The notes under the pieces are model-generated. The model was given only the letters and a program-made list of their open reading frames with translations. It did no database searches and was not told where the DNA came from. This document shows positions 40,481-48,954 of a DNA stretch of 64,000 nucleotides, in pieces. Source of the DNA: Palsa-504 sp050011155 (GTDB lineage: Bacteria > Actinomycetota > Actinomycetes > Streptosporangiales > Streptosporangiaceae); the NCBI GenBank assembly GCA_050011155.1, contig JBEKJP010000028.1:8170-72169 (forward strand), read 5' to 3'. The stretch's first letter is position 1; each line of letters starts with the position of its first letter. The translations under genes and the position numbers were made by a program.

Positions 40481-41839
40481 ATGACGGCTGTTTGCGAAAA
40501 CCGTGCTGAACGCTGCTCTATCAGCAGCCGCAAAGCCTACTTTCCGTCACTGCAGCGGACGCTGGCCAACCGTGATTACGCGAAGCTGTGGTACGGCCAG
40601 GCCGCTTCCACGATCGGGGACGCCGTCTTCGGCACGACGCTCGTGCTCTGGGTGTCGCAGGTCCTGGCGCGCGGCGCGCCGTGGGCGCCCGCGGCGGTCA
40701 GCGGGATCCTGGTGGCGGCCGGGGGCGCCATCGCGCTCGTCGGGCCGCTGGCCGGGGTCTTCGTGGACCGCTGGAACCGGAAGTCGACGATGATGCGGAC
40801 CGAGGTGATCCGCGCGGCGATGGTGGCCGCCCTGACCGGGCTGTCGTTCGTCCCGGTCAGGGACCTCCCGGTCTGGCTATGGCTATCCGCCGTGTACCTG
40901 GTCGTGTTCGTCCTGAACGCGTCGGGCCAGTTCTTCAACCCGGCCCGGTTCGCGACGATCGGCGACGTGGTGCGCGGCGAAGAGGACCGGGTGCGGGCCG
41001 CCGGCCTGGCCGAGGCCACCACGTCGGCGGCCGCGATCATCGGCCCGCCGATCGCGGCGCTGCTGCTGCTCACCGTCGGCTTCCAGTGGGCACTGGCCGT
41101 CAACGGCGTGTCCTACGTCGCGTCCTACCTGGCCATCCGCTTCCTGCGGCTGGCCGCCGAGCCGGCTCCGGCCGTCCCGGCCCGGGCGGGCGGTTCCAGC
41201 CTGCGCGCCGATTTCTCCTTCGGCCTGCGGCTCTTCGCGCGCAACCGGTTCCTGGTCACGCTGCTCACGGTCACGACCATCTGCCAGTGCGGTACCGGCG
41301 CGATCAGCGCGCTGAACGTGTTCTTCGTGACCACCGACCTGCACGCGTCGTCGCGGCTGTTCGGCATCGCGGAGACGGCGATGGGCATCGGCTTCATCGT
41401 CGGCGCGCTCGCGGCCGGGCGCATGGTCCGATGGCTCGGGGCCCGGACCCTGACCTGGTCGGGCCTGCTGGCCGCGGGCATCTTGGCGGGCGGCTACGCG
41501 CTGCAGCGCAGCTTCCCGGCCGGCCTGATCATGCTGGCCATCTACGCCATGCCCATCGCGATGCTGAACACGGCGGTCGCCCCGCTGCTCCTGGACGCGG
41601 CGCCGCGCGAGTACATGGGCCGGGTGATGGCGGTGTTCACCCCGATCAACCAGTTCGCGTCCATGGCCTCGGTGGTCATCTCCGGCTGGCTGACGAGCAC
41701 CGTCCTGCGGAGCTTCCGCGCCACCTTCGCCGGGGTCACCCTCAACTCGGTCAGCCTGATCTTCATCGTGGCGGGCGGCCTGATCGTCCTGTCCGGCATC
41801 CGCGCGTTCGCGGCCCTGCCCGGGACGCATGTCTCCTGA
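40481..41839 (+). CDS. MFS transporter (MFS_3 / EntS-like efflux)
   Basis: 452 residues, 12 predicted membrane segments. It opens with the family's LQRTLANRDYAKLWYGQAASTIGDAVF, has the motif-A-like GVFVDRWNRKSTMM loop after TM2 and NASGQFFNPARFATIGDVV in TM4-loop. MFS_3 proteins usually export siderophores, macrolides or other small molecules by proton antiport. No ribosome site precedes ATG 40481, so the start could lie a few codons downstream. R3 motif copies flank the gene at 39940 and 41893. Confidence 0.85.
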   Translation: MTAVCENRAERCSISSRKAYFPSLQRTLANRDYAKLWYGQAASTIGDAVFGTTLVLWVSQVLARGAPWAPAAVSGILVAAGGAIALVGPLAGVFVDRWNRKSTMMRTEVIRAAMVAALTGLSFVPVRDLPVWLWLSAVYLVVFVLNASGQFFNPARFATIGDVVRGEEDRVRAAGLAEATTSAAAIIGPPIAALLLLTVGFQWALAVNGVSYVASYLAIRFLRLAAEPAPAVPARAGGSSLRADFSFGLRLFARNRFLVTLLTVTTICQCGTGAISALNVFFVTTDLHASSRLFGIAETAMGIGFIVGALAAGRMVRWLGARTLTWSGLLAAGILAGGYALQRSFPAGLIMLAIYAMPIAMLNTAVAPLLLDAAPREYMGRVMAVFTPINQFASMASVVISGWLTSTVLRSFRATFAGVTLNSVSLIFIVAGGLIVLSGIRAFAALPGTHVS

Positions 41840-41892
41840 GGAGGGTCAGGCCGGCGCGACGGGCACCGGCTGAACCCCCGTGGCGCCCATGA

Positions 41893-41911
41893 GTGATAAC
41901 AGCAAGAAGCG
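41893..41911 (+). repeat. R3 motif, copy 3
   Basis: GTGATAACAGCAAGAAGCG. Its last 17 bases are identical to the copy at 37349. It follows the MFS gene by about 50 bp. Confidence 0.75.
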
Positions 41912-42132
41912 GTTGAGATTGCGTAACCGGTCCCCGGGGGACGGGCAGCCTAGGGTCTCGATCAAACCCGGTCTCCAAGGGGACCGTCACCGGTTTCGTT
42001 CCGCCGCTTTACCGGGGGTTAGCGCGGTCATTTATTCAACCGGAGCTGAAAGTATTCTTCGAGGTTGCTCGTAGCGGGTTGTTATTCATCCGCCTTTCAC
42101 AAACTGGCCACACGCTGCTTATCAATGATCCT

Positions 42133-42155
42133 CATGCAGGCCTCCTGCCTGCATG
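42133..42155. repeat. Perfect 9-bp hairpin
   Basis: CATGCAGGC pairs with GCCTGCATG around CTCCT. There is no T-run on either side, so it is not a classical terminator; it may be an operator or an mRNA leader structure for the acyltransferase gene at 42323. Confidence 0.45.
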
Positions 42156-42322
42156 GGTGCTGTTGGGTCACCTAGCCGGCGGCTCGCGCCATGCCTGCTG
42201 GCCGTCGTCGGATGAAGGAATCGAATGCGCACGACACGCGATATGTTCCAGCCCGCTATTCCCGGCCACCGCTATCACGACGGGATAACGTCAGGTTGCT
42301 CCGCCGCCGCGGTGGCGGGCTG

Positions 42323-43543
42323 ATGGCGCGTCGCCGCCTCGACCAGGTGGACGCCATGCGCCCGGTCAAGCAGGCGGGCGTCATCAGCACTCATACGGTC
42401 CTGTACCTGGCGCCCGCGGCCGCCAGCATGAGCTCCGGCGCCGCGCTGCTGCTGCTGCACGTGTCCCGGGAGGGCTTCTTCTTCATCTCCGCCTGCATGC
42501 TCACCTACGCGTACGCTGACCTGCGCGGGGCCGGGCTGCGCCGCTTCTACTGGCGCCGGTTCCTCTCGGTGGGCATCCCCTACCTGTGCTGGACGCTCAT
42601 CTACTTCCTTTACCAGCTGCCGACGGCGCACTACCCGGACGCGGCCGCGGCGCTGCGGGGCCTGGCCGACATGGCGGCGACCGGGTACTTCCAGCTGTAC
42701 TTCCTGCTCGTGATCATGCAGTTCTATCTCGTCTTCCCGCCGCTGCTTTGGCTGCTGCGACGGACCAGGGGCCACCATGGCGCGGTCATCGCCTTCGCGA
42801 TCCTGGCCCAGGTCGCGATCGGGATCGGCATGCACTGGAACCTGTTCCCGCGGACGATGATCAAGTTCGGCCAGCAGGATGCGCTGAGCTACCTGCTGTT
42901 CCTGGTCGGCGGCGGTGTCGTGGCCTTCCACCTGGACCGGGTGCACGCGTGGGTATGCGCGCACGCGCGGCTGATCGTGGTCCTGACCGTGGCGGCGGCG
43001 CTGGCCGCGGAGGGCGTCTACTTCCTGGCCGCCTACCGGGTGACCGACGTGCTCGGCTCCGGCAGCGACCCGTTCCAGCCCAGCCTCATCTTGTTCAACG
43101 TCGGCGCGGTGACCTGCGGGTACCTGGCCGGGGTGGCCCTGGTCCGGTCCGGGCGGCCGGAGCGGGTCAAGGCGATGGTGCGGTCCGGGTCGGACAACGC
43201 CTACGGCATCTACCTGTCCCACATGCTCTTCATCATCGCGCTGACCTGGCTCGGCTGGGGCAAGCTCAGCTCGGTGATCCCCTGGCCGGTGCTGTGCCTG
43301 GTGACCGTGGTGATGGTATTCGCCGCCGGCCTGGCGCTGACCGGGCTGCTGGCCCGGACGCCGCTGGCGGCGCCGCTCACCGGGCGCGCCCGGGTGCCCT
43401 GGCGGCTACCGGAGTTCCGGTCAGGGCCGCGAGCCGCCCGGCGAAGGCCGGCCCGGATACCAGCCACGGATGACCGGCGTGCGCCCCGGCCGGGCCCTGG
43501 TGTTCCCAGCCCGCCACCTCAACCAGTGCGCGCAGGCAGGTGA
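42323..43543 (+). CDS. Acyltransferase 3 (OafA-like) membrane protein
   Basis: 406 residues, about ten membrane segments. It begins VDAMRPVKQAGVISTHTV, where the family's catalytic His lies in the first helix (here in STHTVLYLAP), then has FFFISACMLTY, the second conserved segment YWRRFLSVGIPYLCWTL and a late GIYLSHMLFI. Such proteins O-acylate sugars or polyketides at the membrane. ATG 42323 removes a 44-residue Arg-rich extension. The last ~55 codons (Arg/Pro rich) run antisense through the next gene, so the natural stop may have been lost. Confidence 0.82.
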   Translation: MARRRLDQVDAMRPVKQAGVISTHTVLYLAPAAASMSSGAALLLLHVSREGFFFISACMLTYAYADLRGAGLRRFYWRRFLSVGIPYLCWTLIYFLYQLPTAHYPDAAAALRGLADMAATGYFQLYFLLVIMQFYLVFPPLLWLLRRTRGHHGAVIAFAILAQVAIGIGMHWNLFPRTMIKFGQQDALSYLLFLVGGGVVAFHLDRVHAWVCAHARLIVVLTVAAALAAEGVYFLAAYRVTDVLGSGSDPFQPSLILFNVGAVTCGYLAGVALVRSGRPERVKAMVRSGSDNAYGIYLSHMLFIIALTWLGWGKLSSVIPWPVLCLVTVVMVFAAGLALTGLLARTPLAAPLTGRARVPWRLPEFRSGPRAARRRPARIPATDDRRAPRPGPGVPSPPPQPVRAGR

Positions 43544-44423
43544 CGGCCTGGTGCCAGCTCAGCTCGCCGGGGCCGAACGTGGCCGCCGCCTGCCGCTGGT
43601 AGCTGCGCACCAACCGCCCGGCCAGCACCCGGCCGAACCGCCTGACCAGCGGTCGCTGCCAGCCCGGGACGTGCAAGGGCGGCTCGCTGAGCAGCAGCGA
43701 GGTGTACCCGACGTCGTGCGCCGGCGGGGCCAGCAATGCCGTGCTCCAGTCGAGCACCGTCACCCGGTCGCCGTCGGCGAGCAGGTTGAACGGGTGCAGG
43801 TCACCATGGCAGATGACGTCCGGCGCGGGCCCGGGCGGGTGAGCGGCCAGCCAGCGGCCCGCATCCGCCAGGTCGGGGCGGCCGAAGGTGCCCGCGAACC
43901 GCACGAGCGCCGCGAGCAGCCCCGGCAGCGTCACCGGTACCTCCCGGACCTGCTCGAGCTGGCCGCGGACCAGGTCCGGGTCGAGCGCGTGCAGCCGCGC
44001 CATCGAGGTGGCCAGCAGTTCCGGGATCTCACCCAAGAGCCGCCGCACGGCGCCCGGGGTCAGCCCGCCGTCGAGCCCGGAAATCGCTGGCTCACCCGCC
44101 GCCCTGTCCATCACCATGAATGCCTGGCCCAGGCCGTCATCCGGGCCGCCGGCCACGCGTACGCACGGCGTCGGGAAGCCCGCGGCGGCCACCGCGCGCT
44201 GCACGATCGTCTCCTTGCGGGCCGTGCCGGGATCGGGCATCAGCCGGGCGACCAGCCCGGCCGGCCAGCCATCGGGCGGGTCCGCGAGCGAGAACGACAG
44301 CAGCTCGGCCCAGAAACCGCCCGTCATCGGGTCGGGCCGGGAGCTGTACTCCAGGCCCGGCAAGCCGGTGGCGTTCCGCAGGACCTCGATCAGCCGGTCA
44401 GTGATCTCAACGTTTACCGTCAC
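43377..44423 (-). CDS. Aminoglycoside-phosphotransferase-like kinase (ChoK/APH family)
   Basis: 348 residues from GTG 44423. APH hallmarks: catalytic loop VICHGDLHPFNLLADGDRVTVLDWSTAL, and an N-lobe with ARLMPDPGTARKETIVQRA. Gene context does not reveal the substrate; many such actinobacterial kinases modify small molecules or lipids other than antibiotics. Its GTG lies inside a palindrome shared with the divergent MerR gene. The 3' end overlaps the convergent acyltransferase gene by 167 bp, unusually long for two real genes. Confidence 0.82.
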   Translation of the reverse strand: MTVNVEITDRLIEVLRNATGLPGLEYSSRPDPMTGGFWAELLSFSLADPPDGWPAGLVARLMPDPGTARKETIVQRAVAAAGFPTPCVRVAGGPDDGLGQAFMVMDRAAGEPAISGLDGGLTPGAVRRLLGEIPELLATSMARLHALDPDLVRGQLEQVREVPVTLPGLLAALVRFAGTFGRPDLADAGRWLAAHPPGPAPDVICHGDLHPFNLLADGDRVTVLDWSTALLAPPAHDVGYTSLLLSEPPLHVPGWQRPLVRRFGRVLAGRLVRSYQRQAAATFGPGELSWHQAVTCLRALVEVAGWEHQGPAGAHAGHPWLVSGPAFAGRLAALTGTPVAARAPGRAR

Positions 44424-44437
44424 GGTATTTACCGTAA
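44415..44437. promoter_or_regulatory. Operator between phosphotransferase and MerR genes
   Basis: TACCGTCACGGTA (44415-44427) is a perfect palindrome around C, and a further TACCGTAA half-site follows at 44430-44437. The palindrome spans the GTG start of the phosphotransferase gene (44423). TTTACC (44428-44433) and TACTGT (44451-44456), 17 bp apart, could be the -35 and -10 of a leaderless MerR transcript starting at ATG 44463. A bound dimer would block both genes. Confidence 0.5.
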
Positions 44438-44462
44438 CAATACTTCTTGATACTGTCTAGCC

Positions 44463-45314
44463 ATGACTGCTGCCGCACGGGAAGGCGCGGCCGGGACGGC
44501 TGAACCGCTGACCATCGATGACCTCGCCCGCCAGGTCAAGCTGCCGGTGCGGACGATCCGCGAGTACCACACGATGCGCCTGCTGCCGCCCGCGGAACGG
44601 CGCGGCCGCGTCGGCCTGTACGGTCCCGGGCACATTCAGCGCCTGCAGCTCATCGCCCGCCTGCAGCACCGCGGCTACTCGCTGGCCGGAATCCGCGACC
44701 TGCTCGGAGCGTGGGAGAACGGCACCGACCTGACCACCTTGCTCGGCGTCGACCAGAGCCAGGCCGCGCTGGACGAGACGCCGCTCCGGCTGACCCGGGC
44801 CGAGCTGCTCCAGCAGCTCCCGGCCCTGGCGGCGGACGCCGCCCTGCCCCGCGCGGTCCAGGCCGGGCTGGTGCGCCCGCAGGGCCAGGATCACTTCATC
44901 GTGCGCAGTCCCGCCCTGCTGGCCCTGGCGGCGGACTGGGGCCGGGCCGGCGTCCCGCTGGCCGAGGCGCTCGACGTGATCGAGGCGCTGAACGGTGACC
45001 TCAGCGCGCTGGCGCGCACGCTGGCGGAGCTCATCGCCGGCCGTGTCTGGCCGTCGGCCGCGGCCGGCCCCGGCGACCTGCCCGGCCTGTTCCGGCGCGG
45101 CCGCCCGCTGCTGCTCCAGGGCGTGGCCAGCATGCTCGCCGACCGGCTGGGCGCCGCGCTGGCCGAACGGGCCGAGGCGACCGGTGACCGCCAGCTCCTG
45201 GCCGCGCTCGACGCCGTCAGCGTGGGCGCGGTGACGGACGCCGCGGGCACGATCCACCGGCGGCGGAACCGGCCAGGAGATCCGGCCGGGAGATCCGGCC
45301 AGAACCCAGGCTGA
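44463..45314 (+). CDS. MerR-family transcriptional regulator
   Basis: 283 residues. The N-terminal HTH (about 17-85) reads LTIDDLARQVKLPVRTIREYHTMRLLPPAERRGRVGLYGPGHIQRLQLIARLQHRGYSLAGIRDLL, a clear MerR signature. The C-terminal domain is long (about 200 residues) and Leu/Ala rich with no metal-binding cysteines, so it probably senses an organic ligand. It is divergent from the phosphotransferase gene, its likely target, and ends two bases before the convergent aldo/keto reductase. Confidence 0.88.
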   Translation: MTAAAREGAAGTAEPLTIDDLARQVKLPVRTIREYHTMRLLPPAERRGRVGLYGPGHIQRLQLIARLQHRGYSLAGIRDLLGAWENGTDLTTLLGVDQSQAALDETPLRLTRAELLQQLPALAADAALPRAVQAGLVRPQGQDHFIVRSPALLALAADWGRAGVPLAEALDVIEALNGDLSALARTLAELIAGRVWPSAAAGPGDLPGLFRRGRPLLLQGVASMLADRLGAALAERAEATGDRQLLAALDAVSVGAVTDAAGTIHRRRNRPGDPAGRSGQNPG

Positions 45315-45315
45315 A

Positions 45316-46344
45316 TCAGGCGGCGGCGCGTTCGCCGGCGGGCCGGCGGCGCAGGCCGGGGCGCTGCAGGGCCGGGGGCAGGTAGGCGGACTGGTCGGGC
45401 GCGCCGACGTCGGTGCCGGGCGGGACGATCTCGTCGATCCGGTCGAGGAGGTCGTCGGCGAGCGTGACGTCGACGCCGGCCAGCAGGTCCTCGAGCTGCT
45501 CCATCGTCCGCGGCCCGATGATCGCGCTGGTCACGCCGGGGTGGGCGATGGCGAACGCCATCGCGAGATGCGTCATCGGCAGGCCCGCCTGCTCGGCGAG
45601 CGGGATGATCCGCTCGACGGCGTCGAGCCGGGGCCCGTCGCGGAAGCTGGTGAAGATGGCGGCGCGGCGCAGGTCGGTCGGCTGGTCCTTGCGGATCCGC
45701 CCGGTGAGCATGCCCTTCGCCAGCGGGCTCCAGACCAGCGTGCCCATCCCGTAGCGCTGGGCAACGGGCAGCACCTCGGCTTCGATGCCGCGGTTGAGGA
45801 TCGAGTAGGGCGGCTGCTCGGTGCGGAACCGCTCCAGGCCACGCCGTTCGGCTACCCACTGGGCCTCGACGATGTCGGAGGCGGGCATCGTCGAGGAGCC
45901 GATCGCGCGGACCTTGCCCCCGCGGACCAGGTCCGAGAGCGCCGAGAGCGTCTCCTCGATGTCGGTGTCGGGGTCCGGCCGGTGGATCTGGTAGAGGTCG
46001 ATGTGGTCGGTCTGCAGGCGGCGCAGCGAGTTCTCGACCTCGGCGATGATCCAGCGCCTGGAGTTGCCGCGCTGATTGGGATCATCACCCATCGGGCCGT
46101 GCACCTTGGTCGCGAGGACGACGTCGTCGCGGCGCCCCTTGAGCGCCTTCCCGACGATCTCCTCGGACTCGCCCGCCGAGTACCGGTCGGCGGTGTCGAC
46201 GAAGTTGATCCCGGCGTCCAGCGCCGTGTGGATGATCCGGATCGAGTCCTCGTGGTCGGGGTTGCCGCCGGCGCCGAACATCATCGCGCCGAGCGCGTAG
46301 GGACTGACCTTGATGCCGGTCCGGCCGAGGGTGCGGTACTGCAT
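45316..46344 (-). CDS. Aldo/keto reductase (AKR, YajO/Tas-like)
   Basis: 342 residues; ATG 46344 follows AGGAGA. Catalytic tetrad: Asp in FVDTADRYSAGES with Tyr, Lys in VVLATKVHGPMGDD, His in DLYQIHRPDPDTDIEE. It reduces carbonyls with NADPH; the natural substrate is unknown. It is divergent from a TetR regulator with two operator-like repeats between them, so expression is probably induced by a toxic carbonyl or aromatic compound. Upstream extension to 46536 would run through the operators and is rejected. Confidence 0.9.
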   Translation of the reverse strand: MQYRTLGRTGIKVSPYALGAMMFGAGGNPDHEDSIRIIHTALDAGINFVDTADRYSAGESEEIVGKALKGRRDDVVLATKVHGPMGDDPNQRGNSRRWIIAEVENSLRRLQTDHIDLYQIHRPDPDTDIEETLSALSDLVRGGKVRAIGSSTMPASDIVEAQWVAERRGLERFRTEQPPYSILNRGIEAEVLPVAQRYGMGTLVWSPLAKGMLTGRIRKDQPTDLRRAAIFTSFRDGPRLDAVERIIPLAEQAGLPMTHLAMAFAIAHPGVTSAIIGPRTMEQLEDLLAGVDVTLADDLLDRIDEIVPPGTDVGAPDQSAYLPPALQRPGLRRRPAGERAAA

Positions 46345-46409
46345 GCCGTCTCTCCTGTCAGGGACGAGGTACGGTGGCGGCGCGCCGGGCGGCATATGAT
46401 GAGCCAAGC

Positions 46410-46445
46410 GGAACGTCTTTCCAGTACTATATGGAAAAGCTTTCC
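46410..46445. promoter_or_regulatory. Paired TetR operator sites
   Basis: Two 13-bp palindromic units, GGAACGTCTTTCC (46410-46422, one mismatch) and GGAAAAGCTTTCC (46433-46445, perfect GGAAA/TTTCC arms), start 23 bp apart, so they lie on about the same face of the helix. They occupy the gap between the aldo/keto reductase and the TetR gene, 25 bp before the TetR start. Confidence 0.65.
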
Positions 46446-46469
46446 GGTTAAGCAAATCGGAGGAGTGGC

Positions 46470-47111
46470 GTGACCGCAGACACGGCGCTGACCGGGGCGG
46501 GCCCGGAGAGCCCGGAGAGCCCGGAGAACCAGGCACCGCCCGGGCGGCGCCGCTTGCGCGCCGACGCCCGGCGCAACGTCGACGCCCTGCTCGAGGCGGC
46601 GAAGGCCGTCTTCGCCACGTCGGGCGTGAACGCGCCCGCCAAGGAGATCGCCGATCTGGCCGGCGTCGGCGTCGGGACCTTGTACCGGCACTTCCCGCAG
46701 CGCTCGGACCTGGTCAAGGCGGTATTCCAGCGTGGGGTGGACGCCTGCGCCAGCGCGGCCCAGGCCCTGGCCGCCGCGCACGAGCCCGGCGCGGCCCTGG
46801 CGATGTGGCTCGGCCGGTACACCGAGTTCCTGGCGACCAAGCGCGGACTCGCCACCGCCCTGCACTCGGGCGATCCGGCCTTCGACGCGCTGCCCGCCTA
46901 CTTCATGGAGCGGCTCGGGCCCGCCCTCGGGTCACTGCTCGACGCCGCCACCGCGAGCGGCGAGATCCGCGCCGGCATCAGCCCGGACGACCTCCTGCAC
47001 GCCGTCGCCCACCTGTGCGTGCCGGTGCCGGGCGAGGGAGCGGCGTACAGCCAGCGCATGGTCGCGCTCCTCGTCGACGGCCTGCGCTACGGCGCCGGCC
47101 CGCATAGGTAG
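46470..47111 (+). CDS. TetR-family transcriptional regulator
   Basis: 213 residues; GTG 46470 follows GGAGGAG. HTH domain at about 27-75: RNVDALLEAAKAVFATSGVNAPAKEIADLAGVGVGTLYRHFPQRSDLVKAVF, typical of the subgroup with a C-terminal SBF-like pocket. The N-terminal tail carries three ESPENP-type repeats from a 9-bp tandem repeat. It likely represses the divergent aldo/keto reductase and perhaps the aldo/keto reductase 73 bp downstream. Confidence 0.9.
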   Translation: MTADTALTGAGPESPESPENQAPPGRRRLRADARRNVDALLEAAKAVFATSGVNAPAKEIADLAGVGVGTLYRHFPQRSDLVKAVFQRGVDACASAAQALAAAHEPGAALAMWLGRYTEFLATKRGLATALHSGDPAFDALPAYFMERLGPALGSLLDAATASGEIRAGISPDDLLHAVAHLCVPVPGEGAAYSQRMVALLVDGLRYGAGPHR

Positions 47112-47184
47112 CCCGCATGTGTAGCCCGGCCTGACCGGGGCAGGGGCAGCAGGTCCGCATCCGCGATCATGCTGAGGAGAGTTC

Positions 47185-48021
47185 TTGACTTCCATTCCGG
47201 ACATCACGCTGAACAACGGCCAGACCATCCCGCAGTTCGGCTTCGGCGTCTTCCAGATCGAGCCGAAGGACACGGCGGCCGCCGTGAGCACGGCGCTGGA
47301 GGCCGGGTACCGGCACATCGACACCGCCGAGATGTATGGCAACGAGGCCGAGGTCGGCGAGGCCATCGCCCGGTCGGACCTGGACCGCGGCGAGGTCTTC
47401 GTCACCAGCAAGCTGGACAACGACGCGCACGAGCCCGACGACGCCCGCCATGCCTTCGACGCGACGCTCAAGGCGCTGGGCACCGACTACGTCGACCTGT
47501 TCCTGATCCACTGGCCGCTCCCGGCCCGGTACGGCGGCGACTTCGTGCAGACCTGGCGGGCGCTGGAGGAGTTCTACCGCGAGGGCCGGGCCCGGTCCAT
47601 CGGCGTCTCCAACTTCCAGCCCCACCACCTGCGGCGGCTGCACGGCGAGACCGACATCATCCCGGCCGTCAACCAGATCGAGGTGCACCCGTACCTGACC
47701 CAGGACGACGTGCGCGCCTTCTGCGCCGGGCACCAGATCGCGATCGAGGCCTGGTCGCCGCTGGGACAGGGCAGCGTCCTGGACGACCCCGCCGTCCGGT
47801 CCGTCGCCGAGCGGGCCGGGAAGACCCCCGCCCAGGTCGTGCTGCGCTGGCACATCCAGCGAGGCGACATCGTGTTCCCCAAGTCGGTCACCCCCGACCG
47901 GATCCGGGAGAACATCGCCATCTTCGACTTCGAGCTGTCCGCCGCCGACGTCGAGGACATCACGGTGCTGAACAAGAACGAGCGCACCGGCCCCGACCCC
48001 GACAAGTTCGACGGCCGCTAG
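47185..48021 (+). CDS. Aldo/keto reductase (2,5-diketo-D-gluconate reductase type)
   Basis: 278 residues from TTG 47185, preceded by GAGGAG. AKR5-type motifs: TIPQFGFGVFQI, GYRHIDTAEMYGNE (Asp, Tyr), FVTSKLDND (Lys), LIHWPLP (His) and KSVTPDRIRENIAIFDF for NADPH. Family members reduce diketogluconate, methylglyoxal and similar aldehydes. Together with the TetR gene and the 45316 reductase, it forms a likely carbonyl-detoxification group. Its stop overlaps that of the convergent Gfo/Idh gene. Confidence 0.9.
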   Translation: MTSIPDITLNNGQTIPQFGFGVFQIEPKDTAAAVSTALEAGYRHIDTAEMYGNEAEVGEAIARSDLDRGEVFVTSKLDNDAHEPDDARHAFDATLKALGTDYVDLFLIHWPLPARYGGDFVQTWRALEEFYREGRARSIGVSNFQPHHLRRLHGETDIIPAVNQIEVHPYLTQDDVRAFCAGHQIAIEAWSPLGQGSVLDDPAVRSVAERAGKTPAQVVLRWHIQRGDIVFPKSVTPDRIRENIAIFDFELSAADVEDITVLNKNERTGPDPDKFDGR

Positions 48022-48912
48022 CCGTTCACGCCCAGCCCGGCGGGCCCTTCGGTGACCCGCATGCCGAGCTGGGCGGCGATCTCGGCCAGGATGTCCTGGA
48101 CGGCCGCGGTATCGGCCAGCGGCATGACCGCGCTCTCGGTGTGGCCGGCGGCCACCCGTTCGGTGACCTCGGCCAGCTCGTGGGCCTCGCCGGGGGCCGG
48201 GCTGCGCAGCGAGGCGAACAGCAGCGCCGAGCGGCCGCCCGGGTAGCGCAGCAGCACCGACTCCTCCACGTCGGCCCCGCTGGCAAGCACGGTCCCGTGC
48301 GCGACGACCGCGTCCGGGACACCGAGGAGCATCTGGGCGAAAGAAACCGGGTAGACGCCCAGGTGGAAGAGCAAGCCGTCACCCCGTTCGGGATAAAAGG
48401 CCTGAACGGTCAGGTCGGCCGGGCGGCGTACCCCGAGGTCGGCCGTCACCGCGCGCACCTCGCCGATGGCCCCGTCGGCCACCAGGTCCCGCAGCCGCGC
48501 CACGGCCGGGCAGAACCGGGTCCACATCGCCTCCATGGCGAAGCGGCCGGCCGCGCGGGCCGCCGCGACGACCTCCCTGGTCGCCGCCGGGGTGACCGTG
48601 AACGACTTCTCCACCAGGACCGCCTTGCCGGCCGCCAGCGCGGCCAGGGCCAGCGCGCGGTGCTGCGGATGCGGGGTGGCCACGTAGACCACGTCCACGT
48701 CCGGGTCGGCGACCAGCGCCCGGTAGGAACCGTGCGCGACCGGGACCCGCCCGCGGCCGCCCGGCGGGGCGAGCGCGGCGGCGAAGGCCGCCGCCCGCGC
48801 GGCCGAGCGCGAGCCGACGGCGGTGAGCACCGCGCCCGGCACGTGGACGAGGTCCCGCATCACCTTCTCGGCGGCCGGCCCCGGCCCGGCCACCCCCCCA
48901 CCGCACGGTCAT
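48018..48912 (-). CDS. Gfo/Idh/MocA oxidoreductase with a poly-G frameshift at its start
   Basis: The body from GTG 48893 gives 291 residues: AEKVMRDLVHVPGAVLTAVGSRSAARAAAFA, VVYVATPHPQHRALALAALAAGKAVLVEKSF and a C-terminal domain with GLLFHLGVYP. But the first beta strand of the NAD(P) fold is missing. It is encoded just upstream in another frame (ATG 48912, MTVRWG), separated by seven Gs (48893-48899). Removing one G joins MTVRWGVAGPGPAAEKV, the expected Rossmann start. So this is either a frameshift mutation, a slippage-switched gene or a sequencing error. Substrate unknown (sugar or dihydrodiol). Confidence 0.8.
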
Positions 48913-48954
48913 ACCCCGATCATGGCCCACGGGCCGCCTGGATATCCTGCATAT

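Larger units (their letters stand above)
41840..42322. other. Gene-free stretch with R3 copy and hairpin
   Basis: Contains R3 copy 3 (41893-41911) and a perfect 9-bp hairpin (42133-42155). Frames here (for example the one reading MSDNSKKRLRLRN across the R3 motif) are short with poor codon bias. The composition is less GC-rich than the flanking genes. Confidence 0.5.

Noticed and set aside
36804..42322. Complete insertion sequence or prophage in the repeat-rich segment
   Set aside because: Repeats are present but no transposase, integrase or phage structural gene is visible, and no target duplication can be paired with confidence.
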